From the NCBI GenBank assembly GCA_024734495.1, contig JALMQS010000055.1, positions 8,365,386 through 8,429,385 of the forward strand: a DNA stretch of 64,000 nt, written 5' to 3'. Position 1 is the stretch's first letter; each line of letters starts with the position of its first letter. Source of the stretch: Forficula auricularia (Eukaryota > Arthropoda > Insecta > Dermaptera > Forficulidae). Positions 34,685 to 44,085 of this stretch are shown piece by piece. Both the position numbers and the translations under genes were made by a program. The notes below the pieces were generated by a model, which was not told the origin of the DNA, ran no database searches, and worked only from the letters and a program-made list of their open reading frames with translations.

Positions 34685-34990
34685 GAGAGAAAGAATTTAA
34701 TTTTTAGGACTAAATCTAGGATTTTAGTAGAAATATTTTTATATTGCGATATCAGAAGGGATGGCTGCCCGGAAAGCAGTTCTCAGGTGTATCTCGTGAG
34801 GGGATGAACCTTCTCTTATATTGCAATATAAAAATATTTCTACTAAAATCCTAGATTTTATCATAAAAATTAAATTCTTTCTCTCTTAATATACATTGGT
34901 TTTAACCCGAGCCGATTTTTTTTGAAAAACATTCCAACTATTTTCAAAAAAAAGATACTAAAATCTTAAGTTTCTTTTTATTAATTAATT
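34685..34990. repeat. rep-F foldback with tRNA-like loop, second copy
   Basis: GAGAGAAAGAATTTAATTTT and AAAATTAAATTCTTTCTCTC type arms surround GATGGCTGCCCGGAAAGCAG, TTCTCAGGTGTATCTCG. The 3' extension CGAGCCGATTTT...GAAAAACATTC matches 6222-6255. Confidence 0.65.
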
Positions 34991-35056
34991 CATTTGTTTA
35001 ATTTTAAAATCCAATAATTTTTCATTACAAATATTAGTATTTAAAATTAATTAATT

Positions 35057-35297
35057 CAAGGTATTTCCCGATTGGGAGAAGAAAAATAATATGGAATTGA
35101 AATAATTATTGGAAAAGAGTTTTTTTTTATTTAATTAGTTTTTTTCTCTTAATAAAAAAAAAGGATTAAAATGATGATAAAGGACTAAAATGATGATAAA
35201 GGACACTCGATGGTGGAGAAGCAATCTCCGAAGTCGAAGCTCAAATACAATGTATACATTAATTCATGTAAAATAATTGGTTCAATAAAATTAAAAA
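35057..35297 (+). repeat. rep-M, copy 1
   Basis: GGAATTGAAATAATTATTGG, GATGGTGGAGAAGCAATCTC, CGAAGTCGAAGCTCAAATAC and AATTCATGTAAAATAATTGG recur in the same order at 36888-37114. GGAGA...TCTCC followed by GAAGTC is a hairpin arrangement that loosely echoes the hammerhead-like motif. Confidence 0.7.
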
Positions 35298-35440
35298 ATA
35301 AACTGCAACGGATCGTTGCTAAACTTTATCCAAATTCATTTGAAATATTAATATGTTTGTTCCTTTATTATTAATCAGATATCACTTGCAATTTGTAGTT
35401 CATATTGAAATTAATTCAAAAATAATTCTCATTTAAGAGT

Positions 35441-36180
35441 CGAGGAATAACCATTCTACATTGGATTTTTGACGTTTCGGTTTTTATTGGTAACCATTGC
35501 TGAACAACTCAAGCTTGAGTTGTTTACCAAAAAAGAATTTAGTCTTTTTGATTTTAAGTCGTTTCTTCTACATTTTTAGTAGAGGTTTCCATTAATAGTC
35601 AAAACATCAAAAATGGAATTCAATAAGGTTATTCCTCTAGTATTAGATAAGAATCGATCGTTATTTTTGATTTTAAGTCGATTCCTCCATGTCTTCAGCA
35701 ATGGTTACCAATAATAATCGAAACGTCAAAAACCTAATGTAGAATTGTTATTCCTCAAGTATTAGATGAGAATCAATCGCTATTTTTGATTTTAAGTCGA
35801 TTCCTCTATGTCTTCAGCAATGGTTACCAATAAAAACCGAAACGTCAAAAATCCAATATAGAATGGATATTTCTCNNNNNNNNNNGAATCAATCGCTATT
35901 TTTGGTTTAAAGTCGATTTCTCTATGTCTTCAACAATGGTTACTAATAAAAACCGAAACGTCAAAAATCCAATATAGAATGATTATTCCTCAAGAACTAG
36001 ATGAGAATCAATCGCTATTTTTGGTTTAAAATCGATTTCTCTATGTTTTCAGCAATGGTTACTAATAAAAACCGAAACGTCAAAAATCCAATATAGAATG
36101 ATTATTCCTCAAGTACTAGATGAGAATCAATCGCTATTTTTGGTTTAAATTCGATTTCTCTGTCTTCAGCAAAGGTAACG
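35441..36180. repeat. Satellite array with head-to-head junction and N gap
   Basis: 35441-35510 is an inverted monomer. The junction CAACTCAAGCTTGAGTTG (35504-35521) is an exact palindrome. Direct monomers then follow: one diverged (35524-35637), then starts near 35638, 35759, 35886, 36003 and 36121. Period is about 119 bp. Ten N (35876-35885) mark an assembly gap, so the true array may be longer. Monomers keep GGTTAC...AACC-GAAACGTC. Confidence 0.9.
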
Positions 36181-36289
36181 GATAAGAAAACAACGCAGTT
36201 GCTATGGTTACTCATAAAAATTCCTCCCAAATTTTTAGCATTTCACAGAGAGAAGCCTATCCATTCTTACTTAAGTTAGGTTAAATGAG

Positions 36290-36887
36290 CTATATTAAAA
36301 CGATCAAATGAATAAATTTAAAATTTTTTTTAAAAGTACTATCTTACTTTAGAGTAAAGTACTTTAAAATATAATTTTACTAAAAACTTTATTTAACCTT
36401 TTTTGTGGTCCCCAAGGTACTTAATTAGGATATTAAATTTCATCAAAATTGGTTAAGTCATTTTCAAAATATTTAGAAAAAAATAAAAAAGTACCGAAAT
36501 AAAGTACTAATGTTTGTGGGCCGATATGTACCAAAAACTAATCAGCGCTTCATTTTGTTAAACTAATGGTAGGTTTTCAATTTCATTTCAATCGGTGCAA
36601 CGGTGTGGAAAAAATCGTGGGCCAAAAAAGCGATAACATACATACATACATCCATACGCACGCACTAAATGAAAAAATCGCCCTTTTTGGCCTCTCGACG
36701 AGACCCCATGTAATTTTTGACAAAACCGTCACGTGTTAAAATTCAACCTATATGAATACTACAATTTGTGACTTTAATTGAATCCATGGGTTCCGTAGTC
36801 TTTACCTGAGGAACCTTTGAAGCCACGCTTTCCCCGAGAGCGATTACAATACTTTACCCATGCTTTGCATTGGATAAAGTAAAAAAG
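36290..36887 (+). repeat. rep-C, long copy
   Basis: It contains AAGTACTTTAAAATATAATT, CTTTTTTGTGGTCCCCAAGG, ACTAATCAGCGCTTCATTTT, a (CATA)n-like stretch at 36644, GACGAGACCCCATGTAATTT, and the terminus shared with 397-480. No frame was recognised. The class is unknown. Confidence 0.65.
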
Positions 36888-37114
36888 ATATTTCCCGGAG
36901 GAGGAACAAAAGGAATTCAATAATGGAATTGAAATAATTATCGGAAAAGAGGTTTTTTTATTTAATTAGATTTTTCCTCTTATTAAAAATGAGGACTAAA
37001 AAAATGATCAAGGACAGTCGATGGTGGAGAAGTAATCTCCGGAGTCGAAGCTCAAATACAATGTATATATTAATTCATGTAAAATAATTGGTTTAATAAA
37101 ATAAAGGTATTTCC
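36888..37114 (+). repeat. rep-M, copy 2
   Basis: Same order as 35057-35297. Together with rep-C this suggests the satellite/rep-M/rep-C block was duplicated or is a composite. Confidence 0.7.
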
Positions 37115-37162
37115 CAATTAAAAAATTAACTAGAACATTATTTTCATTTTCTTGAAATACCC

Positions 37163-37194
37163 GAAGATTCGGAGGATCGTCCCTCCTTCTTCAG
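37163..37194 (-). ncRNA. hammerhead-like motif
   Basis: The minus strand reads CTGAAGA, A, GGAGG GACGAT CCTCC, GAATCTTC. Stem II is perfect (5 bp) but GAAA has become GAAT, so it is likely inactive. It lies between rep-M and a Helitron end. Confidence 0.5.
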
Positions 37195-37299
37195 GGTTTA
37201 AAATGGTCATGAAGGAGCCGCCTTGTATATTAATATCATTTTTTATTGCAATTAAGTTAAAACTAAATCCCTAACCCTTACGATCGCTAAAACTATCAA

Positions 37300-37475
37300 A
37301 ACATATTTTGGGACCCTTTCTTCCCTTTAGAGTTTGAATTTCAAAAAATTCTTATCTGACCCATAAATCGTAGAAAGAATATACACTCCAAATTTCATCT
37401 TTCTAGGTCTAGCGGTTTAGGCTGTTCATGAATGAATGAATGAATGAAACGTCACCTTCTCTTTTTATATATGAG
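37300..37475 (-). mobile_element. Helitron 5' end fragment (minus)
   Basis: The minus strand starts TCATATATAAAAAGAGAAGG and continues to AGCCTAAACCGCTAGACCTA and AAATTTGGAGTGTATATTCT, matching the Helitron at 12172-12925. A (GAAT)n run lies at 37427-37447. No 3' end was found next to it. Confidence 0.55.
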
Positions 37476-37485
37476 GCTATGAGCG

Positions 37486-37935
37486 CAATAGTGGGCTTAC
37501 CCACAAAATTATAATTTTGGTTCATCTGAAGAAATTATAATAATTACTAATATTGTTATCGACCAACTGAAAAGTGGACCAAACCAGCATTTGGAATCAA
37601 ATGCTGGTTTGGTCCACTTTTCAGTTGGTCGGTAACAATCATCATCATCATCAGCCTGTCGATATCGACAATCCACTGCTGAATATAGGCCTCTTCCATC
37701 AAATGGAAGGGGGTTGGCATTAAGTCACCACGCTTGCCAGACGGATTGGTGACTAGGAATCAGATTATAGCCGGTCAAATATCAATGCAGGGACTCGGAC
37801 TCGAACCCGGGACTCCTGCTTAGAAGGCTAGTGTCTTAAGCTCTCGGCTAATCCGATTCCTGTCGGTAACAATATTAGTAATTAATTTCCGAAGATAAAC
37901 CAAAATTATAATTTTGTGGGTTAGTTCCCTATTGC
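37486..37935. repeat. Foldback element hosting a SINE
   Basis: AGCGCAATAGTGGGCTTACC and CCACAAAATTATAATTTTGG at the left are mirrored by CCAAAATTATAATTTTGTGG and CTATTGCGCTCATAG at the right. A second inner palindrome, CTGAAAAGTGGACCAAACCA, has its complement at 37605. The SINE at 37640-37861 interrupts the right arm. Confidence 0.8.
37640..37861 (-). mobile_element. tRNA-derived SINE with (GATGAT)n tail
   Basis: An exact 12-bp duplication GTCGGTAACAAT flanks it (37628-37639, 37862-37873). On the minus strand the head has GGATTAGCCGAGAGCTTAAG (A-box region) and GGGTTCGAGTCC (B-box). The tail ends GAGGCCTATATTCAGCAGTG...GATGATGATGATG. That type of tail is known from RTE-type LINEs in insects. 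RNA polymerase III promoter parts are present. Confidence 0.8.
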
Positions 37936-38199
37936 GCTCATAGCCTCATATTTAAAAATGAAAAAATTTTATTCGAAATATCATTTCCTAATAAAACATT
38001 TTGAACCTGTTTTTTCTGTAGTAGAATTACCCAGGTAAATATTTTCGAGTTTTCTATTTTTGCCCCCCCCCCCCAGCACCTTAAAATTTTTACAACCTGG
38101 GCCCTTTCAAGAAAGATTTTTCCGACCCCTGTCATAGATCATTTACAACAATATTCCTTGTATTTTTTTTCTTCATGCAACATCCGTTCAAACTTATCT

Positions 38200-38829
38200 T
38201 TATTTGTGTTCATGGTATTAATTTGAAATAAAATTTTTGCGAATTCTTGATTAAACCAGATTCTCGGATTCAATAGATTGATTTAAATTCCCCTAAGAGT
38301 ATTTTTTGATCTAATTCATTCTGGATTCATCCAGTTTTAGTGCAATTCTGGTTTCAAGTCAGGAAATTCTATCCATTCAACATCGAAGGTAGCTTAATGT
38401 ATCTTTTGTTTGATTTTCAGCGAATTTCTTCTAAATTTCTTGCATCCCTAACCTAAGACACTTTTATCTTTTATCGACGAATGACGCGCAGAATGAATGG
38501 CTCTTTTTATCTGCTTAGAGTACAAACCTCAAGGCAGCTTATTTATTTAGTTACATGAATAATTGCTTGTCTGGCTCGTCTAGATATGTGTGTGTTGGTG
38601 AATATCTCAGGTGGCTTGTCTCTTGCTTCTTCTGGTGACGACTCAAGATCAATCCATTGCATCAGCCCAACTCCCTCCTAAAGGCTTCCTTCCATCCATG
38701 AACACTGTCTTAGCAATCCAACGCAGTTAACACACCAGACGACTCAACTGAAATAACTCACCAATCGAGAGTCCCAGCAGAAAATAGCCTCCCTTCTTAC
38801 TAGAGTTTTAAAATTTCATTGAAAATTAA
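38200..38829. other. GC-richer unique-looking DNA, no gene recognised
   Basis: 38470-38760 is less AT-rich, with no strong frame and no copy elsewhere in the window. It is possibly host noncoding DNA. Confidence 0.4.
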
Positions 38830-38976
38830 AAACTTTATTTATCTAGTAGATACAGATAAATACAAATCTTTTATAAAAAATCTTAAAACGTTTCGAGATA
38901 AATTCTTCGTTTATCAATGAAAATTGCAAGTAATTAGAAATAATAGTTGCTTTAATAAATAAATATAAAGCAACTA

Positions 38977-39690
38977 CAGTGAAACCACTCAAATCCGAAC
39001 TAATTGGGGTTGTAGCCTGTTCGGATTTCGATATGTTCGGATTAGCCGAAAGCTGGTGGTTTGGATATCTTATTGAAGAAAATGATTCTCTTTCTATCCT
39101 TGAGAAGCTGAAGAAAGTTAACAATAAAATACGTTATTTACTGTTTTTTTTTTTTTTTTTTTTTTTAATGATATTGATGTGAGAAGAGATACACCAGAAG
39201 GTGGATCCCCTAAAGGCCTGTATGGGTTGGCCCCTCCATCGTGAAAAGAACAGAGTAGAAGGAAAAGAAGCCGGGATCTCGAGCCAATCTCAGAAACTTA
39301 GATACAATTCAATATCCAATTTGCTAAGGTTTTAGGGGCTTCGAGCAGTGGTAAATTCTCCGCGCGATAAATTCGGTTAAATTTATCTCCCACTTAATTT
39401 TTATTACCAGACCCTATACTTACAGAAAAAATGTCTGGGTATAGCCGGGAATCGAACCCGACACCTCCGGGTTGCTAGTCAGTTACTCTGACCATTACAC
39501 CACGGAGGCGGATGGGTTGCAGAATCGTGCCAAAATACAAGTGTGAATTTACTTCAGAGATCTTGGAAGAACCTTTGCCCTAGCTTAGAGTTCGAGAAAA
39601 CACCTACCTAACTTAATTTTGTCAAAAAAAACTCTTTCGAATTTCCCGGGATTTCGGATTTCCGGGGTTCGGATTTGAGGGGTTTCACTG
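38977..39690. mobile_element. pogo/Tigger-like DNA transposon, nonautonomous
   Basis: The 24-bp termini begin CAGTGAAACCACTCAAATCC on the left and CAGTGAAACCCCTCAAATCC on the right (read inward), with one mismatch. A TA duplication lies on both sides (38975-38976, 39691-39692). CAGTGAAACC plus TA targets fit the pogo/Tigger group of Tc1/mariner. The interior frame (LAESWWFGYLIEENDSLSIL) is not identified. A SINE lies inside. Confidence 0.85.
39144..39512 (-). mobile_element. tRNA-derived SINE with LINE-A type 3' tail
   Basis: Minus strand: head GCCTCCGTGGTGTAATGGTC with A-box, then GTCGGGTTCGATTCCCGG with B-box (forward 39447-39461). A body of about 200 nt follows, then CACGATGGAGGGGCCAACCC, TTTAGGGG, TTCTGGTGTA, TCTCACATCAATATCATT and a poly(A) run (T-run 39144-39166). 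The tail matches the LINE-A 3' UTR at 58144-58230, so LINE-A probably supplied its mobilising enzymes. Confidence 0.85.
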
Positions 39691-39738
39691 TATAACAAAT
39701 AAATATTGTTTCTCTTATCGTAACCATTATTAAATTTT

Positions 39739-39945
39739 TTTATGATAATGATGAGAGAAGGAGTTATACCAAAAACGTGCAACCCCTAAAGGCCTGGGTC
39801 GTGAAAAGAAGAAGAAAGAACTTTATGGGTTTGGCGGGGGTCGAAGGTATCTGTGGATACGGGTCTTAAATAGCTGAAGGTTATAAGTCGCGGGAAAGAT
39901 GGTGGCAGGGAGCGAGTTCCAGTGAAATGGAATCTTAGGGATATG
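39739..39945 (-). pseudogene. LINE-A 3' end, 5'-truncated
   Basis: The minus strand encodes WNSLPATIFPATYNLQLFKT, RIHRYLRPPPNP and a stop near 39820. A 3' UTR follows with CACGACCCAGGCCTTTAGGG and TCTCATCATTATCATAAAAA. It is nearly in the intact frame. Only about 35 codons remain. Confidence 0.8.
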
Positions 39946-40215
39946 ACAAAAATTAAATCAAAAATGGAATCTTAGGGATATGACAAAAATTAAATTAAAA
40001 GCAGTTTTATCATTTAATATTCCGAAGGTTTCGTCACTTTATTTCTGACTTCTTCAGCCACATATCTGATGCCCTTTCTCTCAGAGTTTCAAGGCTATCT
40101 GATAAATGAGCTGTGTAATAAGCCGCTGAAGAAGTCAGAAATAAAGTGACGAAACGTTCGCCATATTAAATGATAAAACTGTTTTTAATTTAATTTTTTT
40201 GTCCAACTACCTATG
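39935..40215. repeat. Foldback with a hammerhead-like motif in each arm
   Basis: Arms AAATTAAAAGCAGTTTTATC and GATAAAACTGTTTTTAATTT enclose two motifs. Plus 40126-40160 is CTGAAGA, A, GTCA...TGAC, GAAACGTTC. Minus 40057-40023 is CTGAAGA, A, GTCA...TGAC, GAAACCTTC. Stem II is intact in both. A 36-bp direct repeat (ATGGAATCTTAGGGATATGA) sits at the left edge. Confidence 0.75.
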
Positions 40216-40489
40216 ATTCCAAAGCTTGGAGATAAATAATTACATTATTAAATTTTTATTTAAATATTTAATTTTTTGAGATTTTTCCCAAGTAGAAAAC
40301 ACTAATTCAGTAAAGCTTAAATACAAAAACACATACAGTACACAACGTTGTTTAGTAAGGTTGGTCCAGAACTCAGCGCTGTTAAAGAATTTTTTTATTC
40401 GATCCCAGGGGGGGAGGGGACCTTGTGCCCCCCTTTGCCCCCCCCCCCCCCCATACGGACGCCCACATATAAGGGTTATCCAAATAAAT
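40216..40489. repeat. rep-N fragment with C-tract
   Basis: TCGATCCCAGGGGGGGAGGG and GCCCCCCTTTGCCCCC...TACGGACGCCCACAT resemble the complement of 29815-29875 (GGGCGTCACCAAGAGGGTAC, TTGGGATCGAATAAAAAATT). No coding frame. Confidence 0.45.
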
Positions 40490-40853
40490 CAAGAAAATAT
40501 TATTAACTCACAATATTTATGCCAATTTTAAGGCAACCACTCAGATTCCTTTTTTCAAAATTAAAAGATCAAAATAATTTAGTTTACAAAATTGATTTCT
40601 TAGATTGTGACGGGACATATATAGGGCAGACAAAATAGGATTTTAAATCTAGAATTTAAGAACATAAAATTCCAAATGAACAATGCTAGCTAGCCATTTA
40701 GCTAACCTGGAACACAAGTTTGACTTTTCCAATTCCTAAATTTTAGTTAATGAGGTGAAATTTAAAAAAATATTAATTTTAGAAATGATAAAAATTTTAA
40801 ACAATAATTTAATTAACAAAAGCTATCAGAAATTTTTTGAGAAAACTTTTTAG
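40490..40853 (+). pseudogene. PLE-2 protein relic with GIY-YIG endonuclease
   Basis: Translation gives FSKLKDQNNLVYKIDFLDCD, GTYIGQTK, DFKSRI, EHKIPNE. G-T-Y-I-G-Q-T is the GIY-YIG signature as found in Penelope-like elements. Then come LASHLANLEHKFDFSNS, ILVNEVKFKKILILEMIKIL, NNNLINKSYQKFFEKTF and a stop at 40851-40853. A few stops and one shift break it. The upstream RT is absent. Confidence 0.75.
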
Positions 40854-41140
40854 TAAATAAGTATATGTTTTTTTATTTTTATTCAATGTAGCTTCATCTC
40901 CAAGACGATCTGTCTATTTTCAAAATATTTATTTATTTATAGGTGCTTTTTATTCATTTTTTTAAATTATTTTTTCAAATTTCTTAAAATTTTTTTTGAT
41001 AAAGAGAGAATTTCTCCTAAAACGTTTGGGCCCTTCATTTAAAAAATGTTTTCATATTTATTTTATAAAAATTTTTGTATTTAACAATCAATAAAAATTT
41101 TCCAATTTTATCTAGTACATTAGAAGAGAAACAATTTATT
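40854..41140 (+). mobile_element. PLE-2 3' region with hammerhead-like motif
   Basis: It directly follows the PLE stop codon. At 40998-41033 it reads TTGATAAAG, AGAGAA...TTTCTC, CTAAAACGTTTGGG, the same layout as 2777-2807 with GAAA decayed to TAAA. This copy ties the many short PLE-2 tails in the window to a Penelope-like protein. Confidence 0.75.
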
Positions 41141-42089
41141 AATATTTGCTAAAAAATTTAATTTCTACTAAATTCAATAAATGTCAAGAGTTTTTTTATC
41201 AAGAGTATTTCAAGGAAATCAAGTTTTCTGAAAGAATTCGTCGGGCGTATAAGCTGATTCTCGTATGGTCAACATTTTTTTAAGATAAATAATCATTTCA
41301 TTTGAAGATTGAATAGAGATAATTTTTAAATTAATGATTTTTTTGTTCTTTCGATACATTTTTCTGTGATCAGCAGATTTTAATCTAAGAATTTTGAATC
41401 AAGAGTTATTCACATTCCGTTTCTATAAAGTAGGTATCTTGTTCAAGTAAAATTATATAAAAAATTTTTTGATTAAAACCACATTTTTTAATATTCCATA
41501 TATAATGTATATTTATTAATCACTAAATTATCATAACTAAAAGCACATGAAATTTCAATATTACTTTAGAGATAGTTAACAAATCTAAAATGAAGGAAGG
41601 TTGTAGTGGATTATTAAGTGTGCTGGTCGTGGAATGGATTTAATATTCGCCACACTCCATCTCAAATCATGTTTTACAAAATAACCCACGCGTGGTCTGG
41701 GTTCAATTTGCGCCGTGCCTAATGGTCTTGTTAAAAAATAAGCTGACGTGTTCTGATGTGTTTTAAAGTTCGATATTTCCATCGGAAGGTTTCGGCCGTT
41801 GAAACGCCACGCTTGCCATGAGTGTTGGCGAGTACCTGTTGGTCCGCGGGAGCTATTTTATTTCACCCTACCCTTCAAGCAAGCTTGAAGGGCTTTCTTT
41901 CCCAATCCGCCACCCAGAGAGGACGCGCCCTAAGGGGGTTACAGGCTCCCCCCAGTACAGTTGAATAATACAATGGACATATTAGTCAAAGGATAAAATT
42001 GTTTAATATTTTTCCATCTGAAAGCTAGATTTACAAATATTTATTAATATCATTTTAAGCTCAAAATTACCAAATTAAACAAGTTTAAA
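41141..42089. other. Spacer with a GC-richer block, no gene identified
   Basis: 41600-41970 is less AT-rich and includes CTTCAAGCAAGCTTGAAG (a palindrome) and GCCACCCAGAGAGGACGCGC. I could not assign it to a gene or known repeat. Confidence 0.4.
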
Positions 42090-42516
42090 TAAGCTGACGT
42101 GTTCTCATGTGGCCATCCACTTTACCATACAACCTGGCCATACGTATTTATAACCAGCAGGGGGGGGGGGTTAGTTTTTTGCATTTTTATACTTCTGGGG
42201 TCCCAATGATTATGTATACAAAATTTGGATTTAGATTTGGTAAATGGCCAAGATTTTCATTTTGGCCCCCCCCCACCCCCATTCCTCCCCGTTTGGGCGG
42301 TTAGTTTTTGTATTTTTAGACTTCTGGGGTCCCCTGATTATGTATACAAATTTGGTTAGGGTTGCTCAAACGGCCTAGATTTTTATTTTTAACCCCCCTC
42401 CACCGCCTTTAATTTTGGGTCGATATACACCAAAAATCTAATCAGCTCTTAATCTCAATGGACCAAAACTACATATAAATTTGGTTTCGATATTCACACT
42501 AGTTTTTGAGCTAAGC
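42090..42516 (-). repeat. rep-B copy (minus), truncated
   Basis: It starts at the 3' end (GTGGCCATCCACTTTACCAT) and includes G- and C-tracts, TCTAATCAGCTCTTAATCTC and ACTAGTTTTTGAGC. It then changes abruptly at about 42516 into a rep-A arm. Confidence 0.7.
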
Positions 42517-42620
42517 TCGTTAAATAAGATAATAATTATTTTATACCTTTTAGTGTATTTTTATATTTGTTGCATTTAATTTTTTGAAGTCGGTTTTTAT
42601 TTTTTTCTTAAAAATTTTTT
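42517..42620 (+). repeat. rep-A single arm
   Basis: TAAATAAGATAATAATTATT, GTGTATTTTTATATTTGTTG and TTTTTTGAAGTCGGTTTTTA match one arm of 5340-5460. It is fused without a gap to rep-B. Confidence 0.65.
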
Positions 42621-42720
42621 GTTTATATGTCATTTAAACACAGATCAATCACCTGTCAAAAGATCCAATTGAGAGAGTTCAAGCTTTCACCGCCAATTGG
42701 CGTATCTGCAATTTCCAGTT

Positions 42721-43475
42721 ACCAATAGGTACTACACTAAACACTTATTAAGCAATCAGTAGTAAATTGAGTTTCTTGAATTTGGAGAACAACTACATCA
42801 TGGAAAAAGTCCAACTCAAAAGGCGAATTCTATAAATGAGATGACCAAAAACAAAAATGTTAAAAAGAGACCAACAGTTTAGTACAAACGACGTTCAAGT
42901 TTGTAGGCGTCGCCGACCATAGAGTTGAGATCTAAACTAGTACCAAGTTGCATAGCAGTTGCTTAAATCATTCCTATAGGAATGTACAATGTTCTTCAAT
43001 GATTTAAAAGAAAATTTGTTACGTTCTTTGATATTGAATTTATAACTTGGCAACTTTTATACACAACTAAATTGTTTGTAGTATAATATAGAACAACTAG
43101 AAAAGTTAAATTTTAAGCTTGCATTAAATATCATAACGTCAAACTTAATTTATTGACTATTATATCTTGCCAAGTTATGAATTCAAGAACGTAACAAATT
43201 TTCTTTTAATTCAATTGAAGAATGTTGTACATTCCTATAGCTATGATTTAAGCAACTGCTCTGGAACTTGGTACTCTTTTAGATCTCAATTCTTTTATCG
43301 GTGACGCCGACAACCTCGAACGTTGTTTGTTCGGAACTTGGTCCATTTTTTCCCATTTATGTTTTTGGTCATCTAGTTTATAGAATTCGCCTTTTGAGCT
43401 GGGCTCTTTCCATAAGGTGGTTGTTCTCCGAATTCGAGAGGCCAATTTACTACTGATTGTTTAATAAGCGTTTAG
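42721..43475. repeat. Large foldback, about 750 bp
   Basis: TACTACACTAAACACTTATT and GAAGAACATTGTACATTCC type arm pairs are spread from 42728-43060 and 43140-43473. Outer ends are TACTACACTAAACAC / GTGTTTAGTGTAGTA-like (GCGTTTAGTGTAGTA). Arms differ at many positions, so it is old. Minus frame 43248-43445 is not recognised. Confidence 0.7.
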
Positions 43476-43639
43476 TGTAGTATAGTGAGTGAGTCTGAGT
43501 GGGTGATTGAGTAAGCCGATGGCTGGCTGGCTCACTATTGGCTTGGTCCAGCCGGGCCCCCGACATCGACACCCAGCCTCCCATTCACTCCGGCTAGCCT
43601 GTCTGGCTGCTGCCCTTGCTCTCCAGCACATCATTCTTC
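43476..43639. other. GC-rich stretch between foldback and hAT
   Basis: 43500-43630 is notably GC-rich (GGCTGGCTGGCTCACTATTG, CCAGCCGGGCCCCCGACATC). It has a 67-codon frame (43507-43710) that runs into the hAT and is therefore unlikely to be a gene. Confidence 0.35.
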
Positions 43640-43647
43640 ATGAGAAC

Positions 43648-44077
43648 CAGGGGCGGACCGTGAATTTGTGGGGCTCTGGGCTAACACTACTTAGGGGCGT
43701 ACCTAATTAATCAAACTAATTGCCATTTTGTCACAAAACTGTTTTCTATAATGATGTATACGGTATAGGAAAAAATTCAAACGTGTGCGATAGGGGGACC
43801 CCCGTCATGAACGAAGTTCCTTACGTTATTTTAAAAAGTATCTGGAACACCGAGCGATGCTCGGTAATTTTTTGCTTCCGTTGAAAGCGATATATTAATA
43901 TTATTTTTCATTTTAAATTCAGATAAAAAGGCCGATTTTTATTCGAAGACAAAATAAAATTTAATTTAATTTATATTTTTATAACGTATATGGTACACTC
44001 TCTATGGCCATCATCAAGATGTATCACTGAGGAAGAAGCTTTGAATTGAAGTGGGAGATAGAATAGATCCACCCCTG
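43648..44077. mobile_element. hAT-type element, 430 bp
   Basis: The ends CAGGGGCGGACC and GATCCACCCCTG are inverted. Flanks ATGAGAAC (43640-43647) and ATGAGAGC (44078-44085) match at 7 of 8 positions. No transposase frame. Confidence 0.8.
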
Positions 44078-44085
44078 ATGAGAGC

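Larger units (their letters stand above)
38830..39740 (-). mobile_element. PLE-2 3' region fragment split by a pogo-like element
   Basis: 38830-38974 and 39693-39738 are the two halves of a PLE-2 tail. Minus-strand 38925-38885 shows CATTGATAAACGAAGAATTT then ATCTCGAAACGTTT, a hammerhead-like remnant. The split falls in AAAGCAACTA|TAACAAATAAATATT, exactly where other copies are continuous. Confidence 0.65.

Noticed and set aside
39440..39512. Possible functional tRNA gene (minus)
   Set aside because: A- and B-boxes are good, but the acceptor stem does not pair and the sequence runs on into a LINE-type tail with poly(A). It is a SINE head.
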